DNA of 64,000 nt, from contig OX638132.1 of the NCBI GenBank assembly GCA_951804985.1, forward strand, positions 25,874,440-25,938,439, given 5' to 3'. This DNA is from Dryomyza anilis. Taxonomy: Eukaryota; Arthropoda; Insecta; Diptera; Dryomyzidae. The translations under genes were made by a program, and so were the position numbers. This document shows positions 13,561 through 28,420 of this stretch, piece after piece. Each line of letters begins with the position of its first letter. The stretch's first letter is position 1. Below the pieces are notes generated by a model, which saw only the letters and a program-made list of their open reading frames with translations, was not told where the DNA came from and did no database searches.

Positions 13561-16500
13561 GCAAAGTTTGACCACTCTACGACGCTCCGTTTAGATTCTA
13601 CAGCCATTTGAAGTTAAAGATGTGATTTCTCGACTCCTACTTAGTCGATCCCTATGATTTTTATACCAAATAATCAGAGTTTATATGGGATAAAAAGTGC
13701 AAAATTTGACCCCTCTACGACGCTCCGTTTAGATTCTACAGCCATTTGAAGTTAAAGATGTGATTTCTTGACTCCTACATAGTCGAAGATGTGATTTCTC
13801 GACTCCTACTAAGTCGATCCCTATGATTTTTATACCAAATAATCAGAGTTTATATGGGATAAAAAGTGCAAAGTTTGACCCATCTACGACGCTCCGTTTA
13901 GATTCTACAGCCATTTGAAGTTAAAAATGTGATTTCTTGACTCCTACTTAGTCGAAGATGTGATTTCTCGACTCCTACTTAGTCGATCCCTATGATTTTT
14001 ATACCAAATAATCAGAGTTTATATGGGATAAAAAGTGCAAAATTTGACCCCTCTACGACGCTCCGTTTAGATTCTACAGCCATTTGAAGTTAAAGATGTG
14101 ATTTTTCGACTCATACTTTGCCGATCCCTATGATTTTTATACCAAATAATCTGATTCTATATGGGATAAAAAGTCCAAAGTTTGACCACTCTACGACGCT
14201 CCGTTTAGATTCTACACCCATTTGAAGTTAAAGATGTGATTTCTCGACTCCTACTTAGTCGATCCCTATGATTTTTATACCAAATAATCAGAGTTTATAT
14301 GGGATAAAATGTGCAAAGTTTGACCACTGTACGACGCTCCGTTTAGATTCTACAGCCATTTGAAGTGAAAGATGTGATTTCTCGACTCCTACTTAGTCGA
14401 TCCCTATGATTTTTATACCAAATAATCTGAATCCAGTTTGACCCCTCTACGACGCTCAGTTTAGATTCTACAGCCATTTGAAGTTAAAGATGTGATTTCT
14501 CGACTCCTACTTAGTCGATCCCTATGATTTTTATACCAAATAATCTGATTCTATATGGGATAAAAAGTGCAAAGTTTGACCACTCTACCACGCTCCGTTT
14601 AGATTCTACAGCCATTTGAAGTTAAAGATGTGATTTCTCGACTCCTACTAAGTCGATCCCTATGATTTTTATACCAAATAATCAGAGTTTATATGGGATA
14701 AAAAGTGCAGAGTTTGACCACTCTACGACGCTCCGTTTAGATTCTACAGCCATTTGAAGTTAAAGATGTGATTTCTCGACTCCTACTTAGTCGATCCCTA
14801 TGATTTTTATACCAAATAATAAGAGTTTATATGGGATAAAAAGTGCAAAATTTGACCCTTCTACGACGCTCCGTTTAGATTCTACAGCCATTTGAAGTTA
14901 AAGATGTGATTTCTCGACTCCTACTTAGTCGATCCCTATGATTTGTATACCAAATAATCTGATACATATACCAAATAATCTGAAGTTAAAGATGTGATTT
15001 TTCGACTCATACTTTGTCGATCCCTATGATTTTTATACCAAATATTCTGATTCTATATGGGATTAAAAGTGCAAAGTTTGACCACTCTACGACGCTCCGT
15101 TTAGATTCTACAGCCATTTGAAGTTAAAGATGTGATTTCTCGACTCCTACTTAGTCGATCCCTATTATTTTTATACCAAGTAATCTGATTCTATATGGGA
15201 TAAAAAGTGCAAAATTTGACCCCTCTACGACGCTCCGTTTAGATTCTACAGCCATTTGAAGTTAAAGATGTGATTTTTCGACTCATACTTTGCCGATCCC
15301 TATGATTTTTATACCAAATAATCTGATTCTATATGGGATAAAAAGTGCAAAGTTTGACCCCTCTACGACGCTCAGTTTAGATTCTACAGCCATTTGAAGT
15401 TAAAGATGTGATTTCTCGACTCCTACTTAGTCGATCCCTATGATTTTTATACCAAATAATCTGATTCTATATGGGATAAAAAGTGCAAAGTTTGACCACT
15501 CAACGACGCTCCGTTTAGATTCTACAGCCATTTGAAGTTAAAGATGTGATTTCTCGACTCCTACTTAGTCGATCCCTATGATTTTTATACCAAATAATCA
15601 GAGTTGATATGGGATAAAAAGTGCAAAGTTTGACCACTGTACGACGCTCCGTTTAGATTCTACAGCCATTTGAAGTGAAAGATGTGATTTCTCGACTCCT
15701 ACTTAGTCGATCCCTATGATTTTTATACCAAATAATCTGAATCCAGTTTGACCCCTCTACGACGCTCCGTTTAGATTCTACAGCCATTTGAAGTTAAAGA
15801 TGTGATTTCTCGACTCCTACTTAGTCGATCCCTATGATTTTTATACCAAATAATCAGAGTTTCTATGGGATATAAAGTGCAAAGTTTTACCACTCTACGA
15901 CGCTCCGTTTAGATTCTACAGCCATTTGAAGTTAAAGATGTGATTTCTCGACTCCTACTTAGTCGATCCCTATGATTTTTATACCAAATAATCAGAGTTT
16001 ATATGGGATAAAAGTGCAAAGTTTGAGCCCTCTACGACGCTCCGTTTAGATTCTACAGCCATTTGAAGTTAAAGATGTGATTTCTCGACTCCTACATAGT
16101 CCTACATTAAAGATGTGATTTTTCGACTCATACTTTGCCGATCCCTATGATTTTTATACCAAATAATCTGATTCTATATGGGATAAAAAGTGCAAAGTTT
16201 GACCACTCTACGACGCTCCGTTTAGATTCTACAGCCATTTGAAGTTAAAGATGTGATTTCTCGACTCCTACTTAGTCGATCCCTATGATTTTTATACCAA
16301 ATAATCTGATTCTATATGGGATAAAAAGTGCAAAGTTTGACCACTCTACGACGCTCCGTTTAGATTCTACAGCCATTTGAAGTTAAAGATGTGATTTCTC
16401 GACTCCTACTTAGTCGAAGATGTGATTTCTCGACTCCTACTTAGTCGAAGATGTGATTTCTCGACTCCTACTTAGTCGATACCAATGATTTTTATACCAA

Positions 16501-18659
16501 ATAATCAGTGTTTATATGGGATGAAAAGTGCAAAGTTTGACCACCCTATGACGCTCCGTTTAGATTCTACAGCTATTTGAAGTTAAAGATGTGATTTTTC
16601 GACTCATACTTTGTCGATCCCTATGATTTTTATACCAAATAATCTGATTCTATATGGGATTAAAAGTGCAAAGTTTGACCACTCTACGACGCTCCGTTTA
16701 GATTCTACAGCCATTTGAAGTTAAAGATGTGATTTCTCGACTCCTACTTAGTCGATCCCTATTATTTTTATACCAAATAATCTGATTCTATATGGGATAA
16801 AAAGTGCAAAATTTGACCCCTCTACGACGCTCCGTTTAGATTCTACAGCCATTTGAAGTTAAAGATGTGATTTTTCGACTCATACTTTGCCGATCCCTAT
16901 GATTTTTATACCAAATAATCTGATTCTATATGGGATAAAAAGTGCAAAGTTTGACCACTCTACGACGCTCCGTTTAGATTCTACAGCCATTTGAAGTTAA
17001 AGATGTGATTTCTCGACTCCTACTTAGTCGATCCCTATGATTTTTATACCAAATAATCTGATTCTATATGGGATAAAAAGTGCAAAGTTTGACCACTCTA
17101 CGACGCTCCGTTTAGATTCTACAGCCATTTGAAGTTAAAGATGTGATTTCTTGACTTCTACTTAGTCGATGATGTGATTTCTCGACTCCTACTATGTCGA
17201 TCCCTATGATTTTTATACCAAATAATCAGAGTTTATATGGGATAAAAAGTGCAAAGTTTGACCCCTCTACGACGCTCCGTTTAGATTCTACAGCCATTTG
17301 AAGTGAAAGATGTGATTTCTCGACTCCTACTTAGTCGAAGATGTGATTTCTCGACTCCTACTTAGTCGATCCCTATGATTTTTATACCAAATAATCAGTG
17401 TTTATATGGGATGAAAAGTGCAAAGTTTGACCACCCTACGATGCTCCGTTTAGATTCTACAGCTATTTGAAGTTAAAGATGTGATTTTTCGACTCATACT
17501 TTGTCGATCCCTATGATTTTTATACCAAATAATCTGATTCTATATGGGATAAAAAGTGCAAAGTTTGACCACTATACGACGCTCCGTTTAGATTCTACAG
17601 CCATTTGAAGTTAAAGATGTGATTTCTCGACTCCTACTTAGTCGATCCCTATGATTTTTATACCAAATAATCTGATTCTATATGGGATAAAAAGTGCAAA
17701 GTTTGACCACTCTACGACGATCCGTTTATATTCTACAGCTATTTGAAGTTAAAGATGTGATTTCTCGACTCCTACTTAGACGAAGATGTGATTTCTCGGC
17801 TCCTACTTAGTCGATCCCTATGATTTTTATACCAAATAATCAGAGTTTATATGGGATAAAAAGTGCAAAATTTGACCCCTCTACGACGCTCCGTTTAGAT
17901 TCTACAGTCATGTGATTTCTCGATTCATACTTTGCCGATCCCTATGATTTTTATACCAAATAATCTGATTCTATATGGGATAAAAAGTGCAAAGTTTGAC
18001 CACTCTACGACGCTCCGTTTAGATTCTACAGCCATTTGAAGTTAAAGATGTGATTTCACGACTCCTACTTAGTCGATCCCTATGATTTTTATACCAAATA
18101 ATCTGATTCTATATGGGATAAAAAGTGCAAAGTGATTCTACAGCCATTTGAAGTTAAAGATGTGATTTCTCGACTCCTACTTAGTCGATCCCTATGATTT
18201 TTATACCAAATAATCTGATTCTATATGGGATAAAAAGTGCAAAGTTTGACCACTCTACGACGCTCCGTTTAGATTCTACAGCCATTTGAAGTTATAGATG
18301 TGATTTCTCGACTCCTACATAGTCGAAGATGTGATTTCTCGACTCCTACTAAGTCGATCCCTATGATTTTTATACCAAATAATCAGAGTTTATATGGGAT
18401 AAAAAGTGCAAAGTTTGACCCTTCTACGACGCTCCGTTTAGATTCTACAGCCATTTGAAGTTAAAAATGTGATTTCTTGACTCCTACTTAGTCGAAGATG
18501 TGATTTCTCGGCTCCTACTTAGTCGATCCCTATGATTTTTATATCAAATAATCAGAGTTTATATGGGATAAAAAGTGCAAAATTTGACCCCTCTACGACG
18601 CTCCGTTTAGATTCTACAGCCATTTGAAGTTAAAGATGTGATTTTTCGACTCATACTTT

Positions 18660-21600
18660 GCCGATCCCTATGATTTTTATACCAAATAATCTGATTCTAT
18701 ATGGGATAAAAAGTGCCCCTCTACGACGCTCCGTTTAGATTCTACAGCCATTTGAAGTTAAAGATGTGATTTCTCGACTCCTACTTAGTCGATCCCTATG
18801 ATTTTTATACCAAATAATCAGTGTTTATATGGGATGAAAAGTGCAAAGTTTGACCACCCTATGACGCTCCGTTTAGATTCTACAGGTATTTGAAGTTAAA
18901 GATGTGATTTTTCGACTCATACTTTGTCGATCCCTATGATTTTTATACCAAATAATCTGATTCTATATGGGATAAAAAGTGCAAAGTTTGACCACTCTAC
19001 GACGCTCCGTTTAGATTCTACAGCCATTTGAAGTTAAAGATGTGATTTCTCGACTCCTACTTAGTCGATCCCTATGATTTTTATACCAAATAATCTGATT
19101 CTATATGGGATAAAAAGTGCAAAGTTTGACCACTCTGCGACGCTCCGTTTAGATTCTACAGCCATTTGAAGTTAAAGATGTGATTTCTCGACTCCTACTT
19201 AGTCGATCCCTATGATTTTTATACCAAATAATCAGTGTTTATATGGGATGAAAAGTGCACAGTTTGACCACCCTATGACGCTCCGTTTAGATTCTACAGC
19301 TATTTGAAGTTAAAGATGTGATTTTTCGACTCATACTTTGTCGATCCCTATGATTTTTATACCAAATAATCTGATTCTATATGGGATAAAAAGTGCAAAG
19401 TTTGACCACTCTACGACGCTCCGTTTAGATTCTACAGCCATTTGAAGTTAAAGATGTGATTTCTCGACTCCTACTTAGTCGATCCCTATGATTTTTATAC
19501 CAAATAATCTGATTCTATATGGGATAAAAAGTGCAAAGTTTGACCACTCTGCGACGCTCCGTTTAGATTCTACAGCCATTTGAAGTTAAAGATGTGATTT
19601 CTCGACTCCTACTAAGTCGATCCCTATTTATACCAAATTTTTATACCAAATAATCAGAGTTTATATGGGATAAAAAGTGCAAAGTTTGACCCCTCTACGA
19701 CGCTCCGTTTAGATTCTACAGCCATTTGAAGTTAAAAATGTGATTTTTCGACTCATACTTTGTCGATCCCTATGATTTTTATACCAAATAATCAGAGTTT
19801 ATATGGGATAAAAAGTGCAAAGTTTGTCCACTCTACGACGCTCCGTTTAGATTCTACAGCCATTTGAAGTTAAATATGTGTTTTCGCGACTCCTACTTAG
19901 TAAATCCCTATGATTTTTATACCATATAATCTGATTCTATATGGGATAAAAAGTGCAAAGTTTGACCCCTCTACAACGCTCCGTTTAGATTCTACAGCAA
20001 TTTGAAGTTAAAGATGTGATTTCTTGACTCCTACTTAGTCGAAGATGTGATTTCTCGACTCCTACTATGTCGATCCCTATGATTTTTATACCAAATAATC
20101 AGAGTTTATATGGGATAAAAAGTGCAAAGTTTGACCCCTCTACGACGCTCCGTTTAGATTCTACAGCCATTTGAAGTTAAAGATGTGATTTTTCGACTCA
20201 TACTTTGTCGATCCCTATGATTTTTATACCAAATAATCTGATTCTATATGGGATAAAAAGTGCAAAGTTTGACCACTCTACGACGCTCCGTTTAGATTCT
20301 ACAGCCATTTGAAGTTAAAGATGTGATTTCTTGACTCCTACTTAGTCGAAGATGTGATTTCTCGACTCCTACTATGTCGATCCCTATGATTTTTATACCA
20401 AATAATCAGAGTTTATATGGGATAAAAAGTGCAAAGTTTGACCCCTCTACGACGCTCCGTTTAGATTCTACAGCCATTTGAAGTTAAAGATGTGATTTCT
20501 CGACTCCTACTTAGTCGATCCCTATGATTTTTATACCAAATAATCTGATTCTATATGGGATAAAAAGTGCAAAGTTTGACCACTCTACGACGCACCGTAT
20601 AGATTCTACAGCCATTTGAAGTTAAAGATGTGATTTCTCGACTCCTACTAAGTCGATCCCTATGATTTTTATACCAAATAATCAGAGTTTATATGGGATA
20701 AAAATTGCAAAGTTTGACCCCTCTACGACGCTCCGTTTAGATTCTACAGCCATTTGAAGTTAAAAATGTGATTTCTTGACTCCTACTTAGACGAAGATGT
20801 GATTTCTCGGCTCCTACTTAGTCGATCCCTATGATTTTTATACCAAATAATCAGAGTTTATATGGGATAAAAAGTGCAAAATTTGACCCCTCTACGACGC
20901 TCCGTTTAGATTCTACAGTCATGTGATTTCTCGATTCATACTTTGCCGATCCCTATGATTTTTATACCAAATAATCTGATTCTATATGGGATAAAAAGTG
21001 CCCCTCTACGACGCTCCGTTTAGATTCTACAGCCAATTGAAGTTAAAGATGTGATTTCTCGACTCCTACTTAGTCGATCCCTATGATTTTTATACCAAAT
21101 AATCAGTGTTTATATGGGATGAAAAGTGCAAAGTTTGACCACCCTATGACGCTCCGTTTAGATTCTACAGGTATTTGAAGTTAAAGATGTGATTTTTCGA
21201 CTCATACTTTGTCGATCCCTATGATTTTTATACCAAATAATCTGATTCTATATGGGATAAAAAGTGCAAAGTTTGACCACTCTACGACGCTCCGTTTAGA
21301 TTCTACAGCCATTTGAAGTTAAAGATGTGATTTCTCGACTCCTACTTAGTCGATCCCTATGATTTTTATACCAAATAATCTGATTCTATATGGGATAAAA
21401 AGTGCAAAGTTTGACCACTCTGCGACGCTCCGTTTAGATTCTACAGCCATTTGAAGTTAAAGATGTGATTTCTCGACTCCTACTTAGTCGATCCCTATGA
21501 TTTTTATACCAAATAATCAGTGTTTATATGGGATGAAAAGTGCACAGTTTGACCACCCTATGACGCTCCGTTTAGATTCTACAGCTATTTGAAGTTAAAG

Positions 21601-22490
21601 ATGTGATTTTTCGACTCATACTTTGTCGATCCCTATGATTTTTATACCAAATAATCTGATTCTATATGGGATAAAAAGTGCAAAGTTTGACCACTCTACG
21701 ACGCTCCGTTTAGATTCTACAGCCATTTGAAGTTAAAGATGTGATTTCTCGACTCCTACTTAGTCGATCCCTATGATTTTTATACCAAATAATCTGATTC
21801 TATATGGGATAAAAAGTGCAAAGTTTGACCACTCTGCGACGCTCCGTTTAGATTCTACAGCCATTTGAAGTTAAAGATGTGATTTCTCGACTCCTACTAA
21901 GTCGATCCCTATTTATACCAAATTTTTATACCAAATAATCAGAGTTTATATGGGATAAAAAGTGCAAAGTTTGACCCCTCTACGACGCTCCGTTTAGATT
22001 CTACAGCCATTTGAAGTTAAAGATGTGATTTTTCGACTCATACTTTGTCGATCCCTATGATTTTTATACCAAATAATCTGATTCTATATGGGATAAAAAG
22101 TGCAAAGTTTGACCACTCTACGACGCTCCGTTTAGATTCTACAGCCATTTGAAGTTAAAGATGTGATTTCTTGACTCCTACTTAGTCGAAGATGTGATTT
22201 CTCGACTCCTACTATGTCGATCCCTATGATTTTTATACCAAATAATCAGAGTTTATATGGGATAAAAAGTGCAAAGTTTGACCCCTCTACGACGCTCCGT
22301 TTAGATTCTACAGCCATTTGAAGTTAAAGATGTGATTTCTCGACTCCTACTTAGTCGATCCCTATGATTTTTATACCAAATAATCTGATTCTATATGGGA
22401 TAAAAAGTGCAAAGTTTGACCACTCTACGACGCACCGTATAGATTCTACAGCCATTTGAAGTTAAAGATGTGATTTCTCGACTCCTACTT
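18660..22490. repeat. Overlapping block duplications (offsets 2285 and about 1840 bp) in the satellite
   Basis: 18660-19789 recurs at 20945-22074 with offset 2285. Shared rare features include the truncated junction 'aaaaagtgcccctctacg' (18715 and 21000), 'gtgcacagtttgaccacc', and the malformed 'ccctatttataccaaattt' (19622 and 21907). A second block around 20175-20650 recurs about 1840 bp downstream and carries the unique 'cgcaccgtatag' (20591 and 22431). The duplications overlap, so the segment is a mosaic of several amplification steps. Confidence 0.7.
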
Positions 22491-24459
22491 AGTCGATCCC
22501 TATGATTTTTATACCAAATAATCTGATTCTATATGGGATAAAAAGTGCAAAGTTTGACCACTCTACGACGCTCCGTTTAGATTCTACAGCCATTTGAAGT
22601 TAAATATGTGATTTCTCGACTCCTACTTAGTCGATCCCTATGATTTTTATACCAAATAATCAGAGTTTATCTGGGATAAAAAGTGCAAAGTTTGACCACT
22701 CTACGACGCTCCGTTTATATTCTACAGCTATTTGAAGTTAAAGATGTGATTTTTCGACTCATATTTTGTCGATCCCTATGATTTTTATACCAAATAATCT
22801 GATTCTATATGAGATAAAAAGTGCAAAGTTTGACCCATCTACGACGCTCCGTTTAGATTCTACAGCCATTTGAAGAGTTTGACCACTCTACGACGCTCCG
22901 TTTATATTCTACAGCTATTTGAAGTTAAAGATGTGATTTTTCGACTCATATTTTGTCGATCCCTATGATTTTTATACCAAATAATCTGATTCTATATGAG
23001 ATAAAAAGTGCAAAGTTTGACCCATCTACGACGCTCCGTTTAGATTCTACAGCCATTTGAAGTTAAAGATGTGATTTCTCGACTCCTACTTAGTCGATCC
23101 CTATGATTTTTATACCAAATAATCTGATTCTATATGGGATAAAAAGTGCAAAGTTTGACCACTCTACGACGCTCCGTTTAGATTCTACAGCCATTTGAAG
23201 TTAAAGATGTGATTTCTCGACTCCTACTTAGTCGATCCCTATGATTTTTATACCAAATAATAAGAGTTTATATGGGATAAAAAGTGCAAAATTTGACCCC
23301 TCTACGACGCTCCGTTTAGATTCTACAGCCATTTGAAGTTAAAGATGTGATTTCTTGACTCCTACTTAGTCGAAGATGTGATTTCTCGACTCCTACTTAG
23401 TCGATCCCTATGATTTTTATACCAAATAATCAGAGTTTATATGGGATAAAAAGTGCAAAGTTTGACCCCTCTACGACGCTCCGTTTAGATTCTACAGCCA
23501 TTTGAAGTTAAAGATGTGATTTCTTGACTCCTACTTAGTCGAAGATGTGATTTCTCGACTCCTACTTAGTCGATCCCTATGATTTTTATACCAAATAATC
23601 AGTGTTTATATGGGATAAAAAGTGCAAAGTTTGACCACCCTACGACGCTCCGTTTAGATTCTACAGCTATTTGAAGTTAAAGATGTGATTTTTCGACTCA
23701 TACTTTGTCGATCCCTTTGATTTTTATACCAAATAATCTGATTCTATATGGGATAAAAAGTGCAAAGTTTGACCACTCTACGACGCTCCGTTTAGATTCT
23801 ACAGCCATTTGAAGTTAAAGATGTGATTTCTCGACTCCTCCTTAGTCGAAGATGTGATTTCTCGACTTCTACTTAGTCGATCCCTATGATTTTTATACCA
23901 AATAATCTGATTCTATATGGGATAAAAAGTGCAAAGTTTGACCACTCTACGACGCTCCGTTTAGATTCTACAGCCATCTGAAGTTAAAGATGTGATTTGT
24001 CGACTCCTACTCAGTCGATCCCTATGATTTTTATACCAAATAATCTGATTCTATATGGGATAAAAAGTGCAAAGTTTGACCACTTTACGACGCTCCGTTT
24101 AGATTTTACAGCCATTTGAAGTTAAAGATGTGATTTCTCGACTCCTACTTAGTCGATCCTTATGATTTTTATACCAAATAATCTGATTCTATATGGGATA
24201 AAAAGTGCAAAGTTTGACCCCTCTACGACGCTCCGTTTAGATTCTACAGCCATCTGAAGTTAAAGATGTGATTTCTCGACTCCTACTTAGTCGATCCCTA
24301 TGAATTTTATACCAAATAATCTGATTCTATATGGGATAAAAAGTGCAAAGTTTGACCACTCTACGACGCTCCGTTCAGGTTCTACAGCCATTTGAAGTTA
24401 AATATGTGATTTCTCGACTCCTACTTAGTCGATTCCTAGGATTTTTATACCAAATAGTC

Positions 24460-27191
24460 TGATTCTATATGGGATAAAAAGTGCACAGTTTGACCACTCT
24501 GCGACGCTCCGTTTAGATTCTACAGCAATTTGAAGTGAAATATGTGATTTCTCGACTCCTACTTAGTCGATCCCTATGCTTTTTATACCAAATAATCTGA
24601 TTCTATATGGGATAAAAAGTGCAAAGTTTGACCACTCTACGACGCTCCGTTTAGATTCTACAGCCATTTGAAGTTAAAGATGTGATTTCTCGACTCCTAC
24701 TTAGTCGATCCCTATGATTTTTATACCAAATAATCGATTCTATATGGGATAAAAAGTGCAAAGTTTGACCCCTCTACGACGCTCCGTTTAGATTCTACAG
24801 CCATTTGAAGTTAAAGATGTGATTTCTCGACTCCTACTTATTCGATCCCTAGGATTTTTATACCAAATAGTCTAATTCTATATGGGATAAAAAGTGCACA
24901 GTTTGACCACTCTGCGACGCTCCGTTTAGATTCAACAGCAATTTGAAGTGAAAGATGTGATTTCGACTCCTACGTAGTCGATCCCTATGATTTTTATACC
25001 AAATAATCAGAGTTTATATGGGATAAAAAGTGCAAAGTTTGACCACTCTACGACGCTCCGTTTAGATTCTACAGCCATTTGAAGTTAAAGATGTGATTTC
25101 TCGACTCCTTAGTCGATCCCTATGATTTTTATACCAAATAATCTGATTCTATATGAGATAAAAAGTGCAAAGTTTGACCACTCTACGACGCTCCGTTTAG
25201 ATTCTACAGCCATTTGAAGTTAAAGATGTGATTTCTCGACTCCTACTTAGTCGATCCCTATGCTTTTTATACCAAATAATCTGATTCTATATGGGATTAA
25301 AAGTGCAAAGTTTGACCACTCTACGACGCTCCGTTTAGATTCTACAGCCATTTGAAGTTAAAGATGTGATTTCTCGACTCCTACTTAGTCGATCCCTATG
25401 ATTTTTATACCAAATAATCTGATTCTATATGGGATAAAAAGTGCAAAGTTTGACCACTCTACGACGCTCCGTTTAGATTCTACAGCCATTTGAAGTTAAA
25501 GATGTGATTTCTCGACTCCTACTTAGTCGATCCCTATGCTTTTTATACCAAATAATCTGATTCTATATGGGATAAAAAGTGCAAAGTTTGACCACTCTCC
25601 GTTTAGATTCTACAGCCATTTGAAGTTAAAGATGTGATTTCTCGACTCCTACTTAGTCGATCCCTATGATTTTTATACCAAATAATCTGATTCTATATGG
25701 GATAAAAAGTGCAAAGTTTGACCACTCTACGACGCTTTGTTTAGATTCTACAGCCATTTGAAGTTAAAGATGTGATTTCTCGACTCCTACTTAGTCGATC
25801 CCTATGATTTTTATACCAAACAATCTGATTCTATATGGGATAAAAAGTGCACAGTTTGACCACTCTGCGACGCTCCGTTTAGATTCTACAGCAATTTGAA
25901 GTGAAATATGTGATTTCTCGACTCCTACTTAGTCGATCCCTATGCTTTTTATACCAAATAATCTGATTCTATATGGGATAAAAAGTGCAAAGTTTGACCA
26001 CTCTACGACGCTCCGTTTAGATTCTACAGCCATTTGAAGTTAAAGATGTGATTTCTCGACTCCTACTTAGTCGATCCCTATGATTTTTATACCAAATAAT
26101 CGATTCTATATGGGATAAAAAGTGCAAAGTTTGACCCCTCTACGACGCTCCGTTTAGATTCTACAGCCATTTGAAGTTAAAGATGTGATTTCTCGACTCC
26201 TACTTATTCGATCCCTAGGATTTTTATACCAAATAGTCTAATTCTATATGGGATAAAAAGTGCACAGTTTGACCACTCTGCGACGCTCCGTTTAGATTCA
26301 ACAGCAATTTGAAGTGAAAGATGTGATTTCGACTCCTACGTAGTCGATCCCTATGATTTTTATACCAAATAATCAGAGTTTATATGGGATAAAAAGTGCA
26401 AAGTTTGACCACTCTACGACGCTCCGTTTAGATTCTACAGCCATTTGAAGTTAAAGATGTGATTTCTCGACTCCTTAGTCGATCCCTATGATTTTTATAC
26501 CAAATAATCTGATTCTATATGAGATAAAAAGTGCAAAGTTTGACCACTCTACGACGCTCCGTTTAGATTCTACAGCCATTTGAAGTTAAAGATGTGATTT
26601 CTCGACTCCTACTTAGTCGATCCCTATGCTTTTTATACCAAATAATCTGATTCTATATGGGATTAAAAGTGCAAAGTTTGACCACTCTACGACGCTCCGT
26701 TTAGATTCTACAGCCATTTGAAGTTAAAGATGTGATTTCTCGACTCCTACTTAGTCGATCCCTATGATTTTTATACCAAATAATCTGATTCTATATGGGA
26801 TAAAAAGTGCAAAGTTTGACCACTCTACGACGCTCCGTTTAGATTCTACAGCCATTTGAAGTTAAAGATGTGATTTCTCGACTCCTACTTAGTCGATCCC
26901 TATGCTTTTTATACCAAATAATCTGATTCTATATGGGATAAAAAGTGCAAAGTTTGACCACTCTCCGTTTAGATTCTACAGCCATTTGAAGTTAAAGATG
27001 TGATTTCTCGACTCCTACTTAGTCGATCCCTATGATTTTTATACCAAATAATCTGATTCTATATGGGATAAAAAGTGCAAAGTTTGACCACTCTACGACG
27101 CTTTGTTTAGATTCTACAGCCATTTGAAGTTAAAGATGTGATTTCTCGACTCCTACTTAGTCGATCCCTATGATTTTTATACCAAACAATC
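24460..27191. repeat. 1366-bp tandem duplication (about 10 monomers) within the satellite
   Basis: Two adjacent, almost identical blocks of about 1366 bp (about 24460-25825 and 25826-27191). Three markers repeat at this offset: 'gtgcacagtttgaccac' ends matching at 24487/25853 and 24900/26266; the shortened 'gtgatttcgactcctacg' and the truncated 'gaccactctccgtttag' also recur in the same order. It is the longest perfect-looking tandem block in the array, so probably the most recent unequal exchange. Confidence 0.75.
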
Positions 27192-27360
27192 TGATTCTAT
27201 ATGGGATAAAAAGTGCAAAGTTTGACCACTCTACGACGCTACGTTTAGATTTTACAGCCATTTGAAGTTAAAGATGTGATTTCTCGACTCCTACTTAGTC
27301 GATCCCTATGATTTTTATACCAAATAATCTGATTCTATATGGGATAAAAAGTGCAAAGTT

Positions 27361-28420
27361 TGACCACTCTACGACGCTACGTTTAGATTTTACAGCCATT
27401 TGAAGTTAAAGATGTGATTTCTCGACTCCTACTTAGTCGATTCCTATTATTTTTATACCAAATAATCAGAGTTTATATGGGATAAAAAGTGCAAAATTTG
27501 ACCCCTCTACGACGCTCCGTTTAAATTCAACAGCCATTTGAAGTTAAAGATGTGATTTCTCGACTCCTATAAAGTCGATCTCTATGATTTTTATACCAAA
27601 TAATCACATTTTATATGGGATAAAAATTGGAAAGTTTGACCACTCTACGACGCTCCGTTTAGATTCTACAGCCATTTGAAGTTAAAGATGTGATTTCTCG
27701 ACTCCTTCTAAGTCGATCCCTATGAATTTTATACCAAATAATCAGAGTTTATATAGGATAAAAAGTGCAAAGTTTGACCCCTCTACGACGCTCCGTTTAG
27801 ATTCTACAGCCATTTCAAATTAAATATTGTGATTTCTTGACTTCTACTTACTCGATCCCTATGATTTTTATACCAAATAATCAGAGTTTATATGGGATAA
27901 AAAGTGCAAAGTTTGACCACTCTACGACGCTACGTTTAGATTTTACAGCCATTTGAAGTTAAAGATGTGATTTCTCGACTCCTACTTAGTCGATTCCTAT
28001 TATTTTTATACCAAATAATCAGAGTTTATATGGGATAAAAAGTGCAAAATTTGACCCCTCTACGACGCTCCGTTTAAATTCAACAGCCATTTCAAGTTAA
28101 AGATGTGATTTCTCGACTCCTATAAAGTCGATCTCTATGATTTTTATACCAAATAATCACATTTTATATGGGATAAAAATTGGAAAGTTTGACCACTCTA
28201 CGACGCTCCGTTTAGATTCTACAGCCATTTGAAGTTAAAGATGTGATTTCTCGACTCCTTCTAAGTCGATCCCTATGAATTTTATACCAAATAATCAGAG
28301 TTTATATAGGATAAAAAGTGCAAAGTTTGAGCCCTCTACGACGCTCCGTTTAGATTCTACAGCCATTTGAAATTAAATATTGTGATTTCTTGACTTCTAC
28401 TTACTCGATCCCTATGATTT
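27361..28420. repeat. 553-bp duplication (4 monomers) near the right edge of the satellite
   Basis: 'ataaaaattggaaagtttg' occurs at about 27621 and 28174 (offset 553, 4 x 138 plus 1). The two copies share 'ctataaagtcgatctc', 'taatcacattttatatggg' and 'aaatattgtgatttcttgac'. These variants are absent from the core, so the distal 2 kb forms its own sequence zone. Confidence 0.6.
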
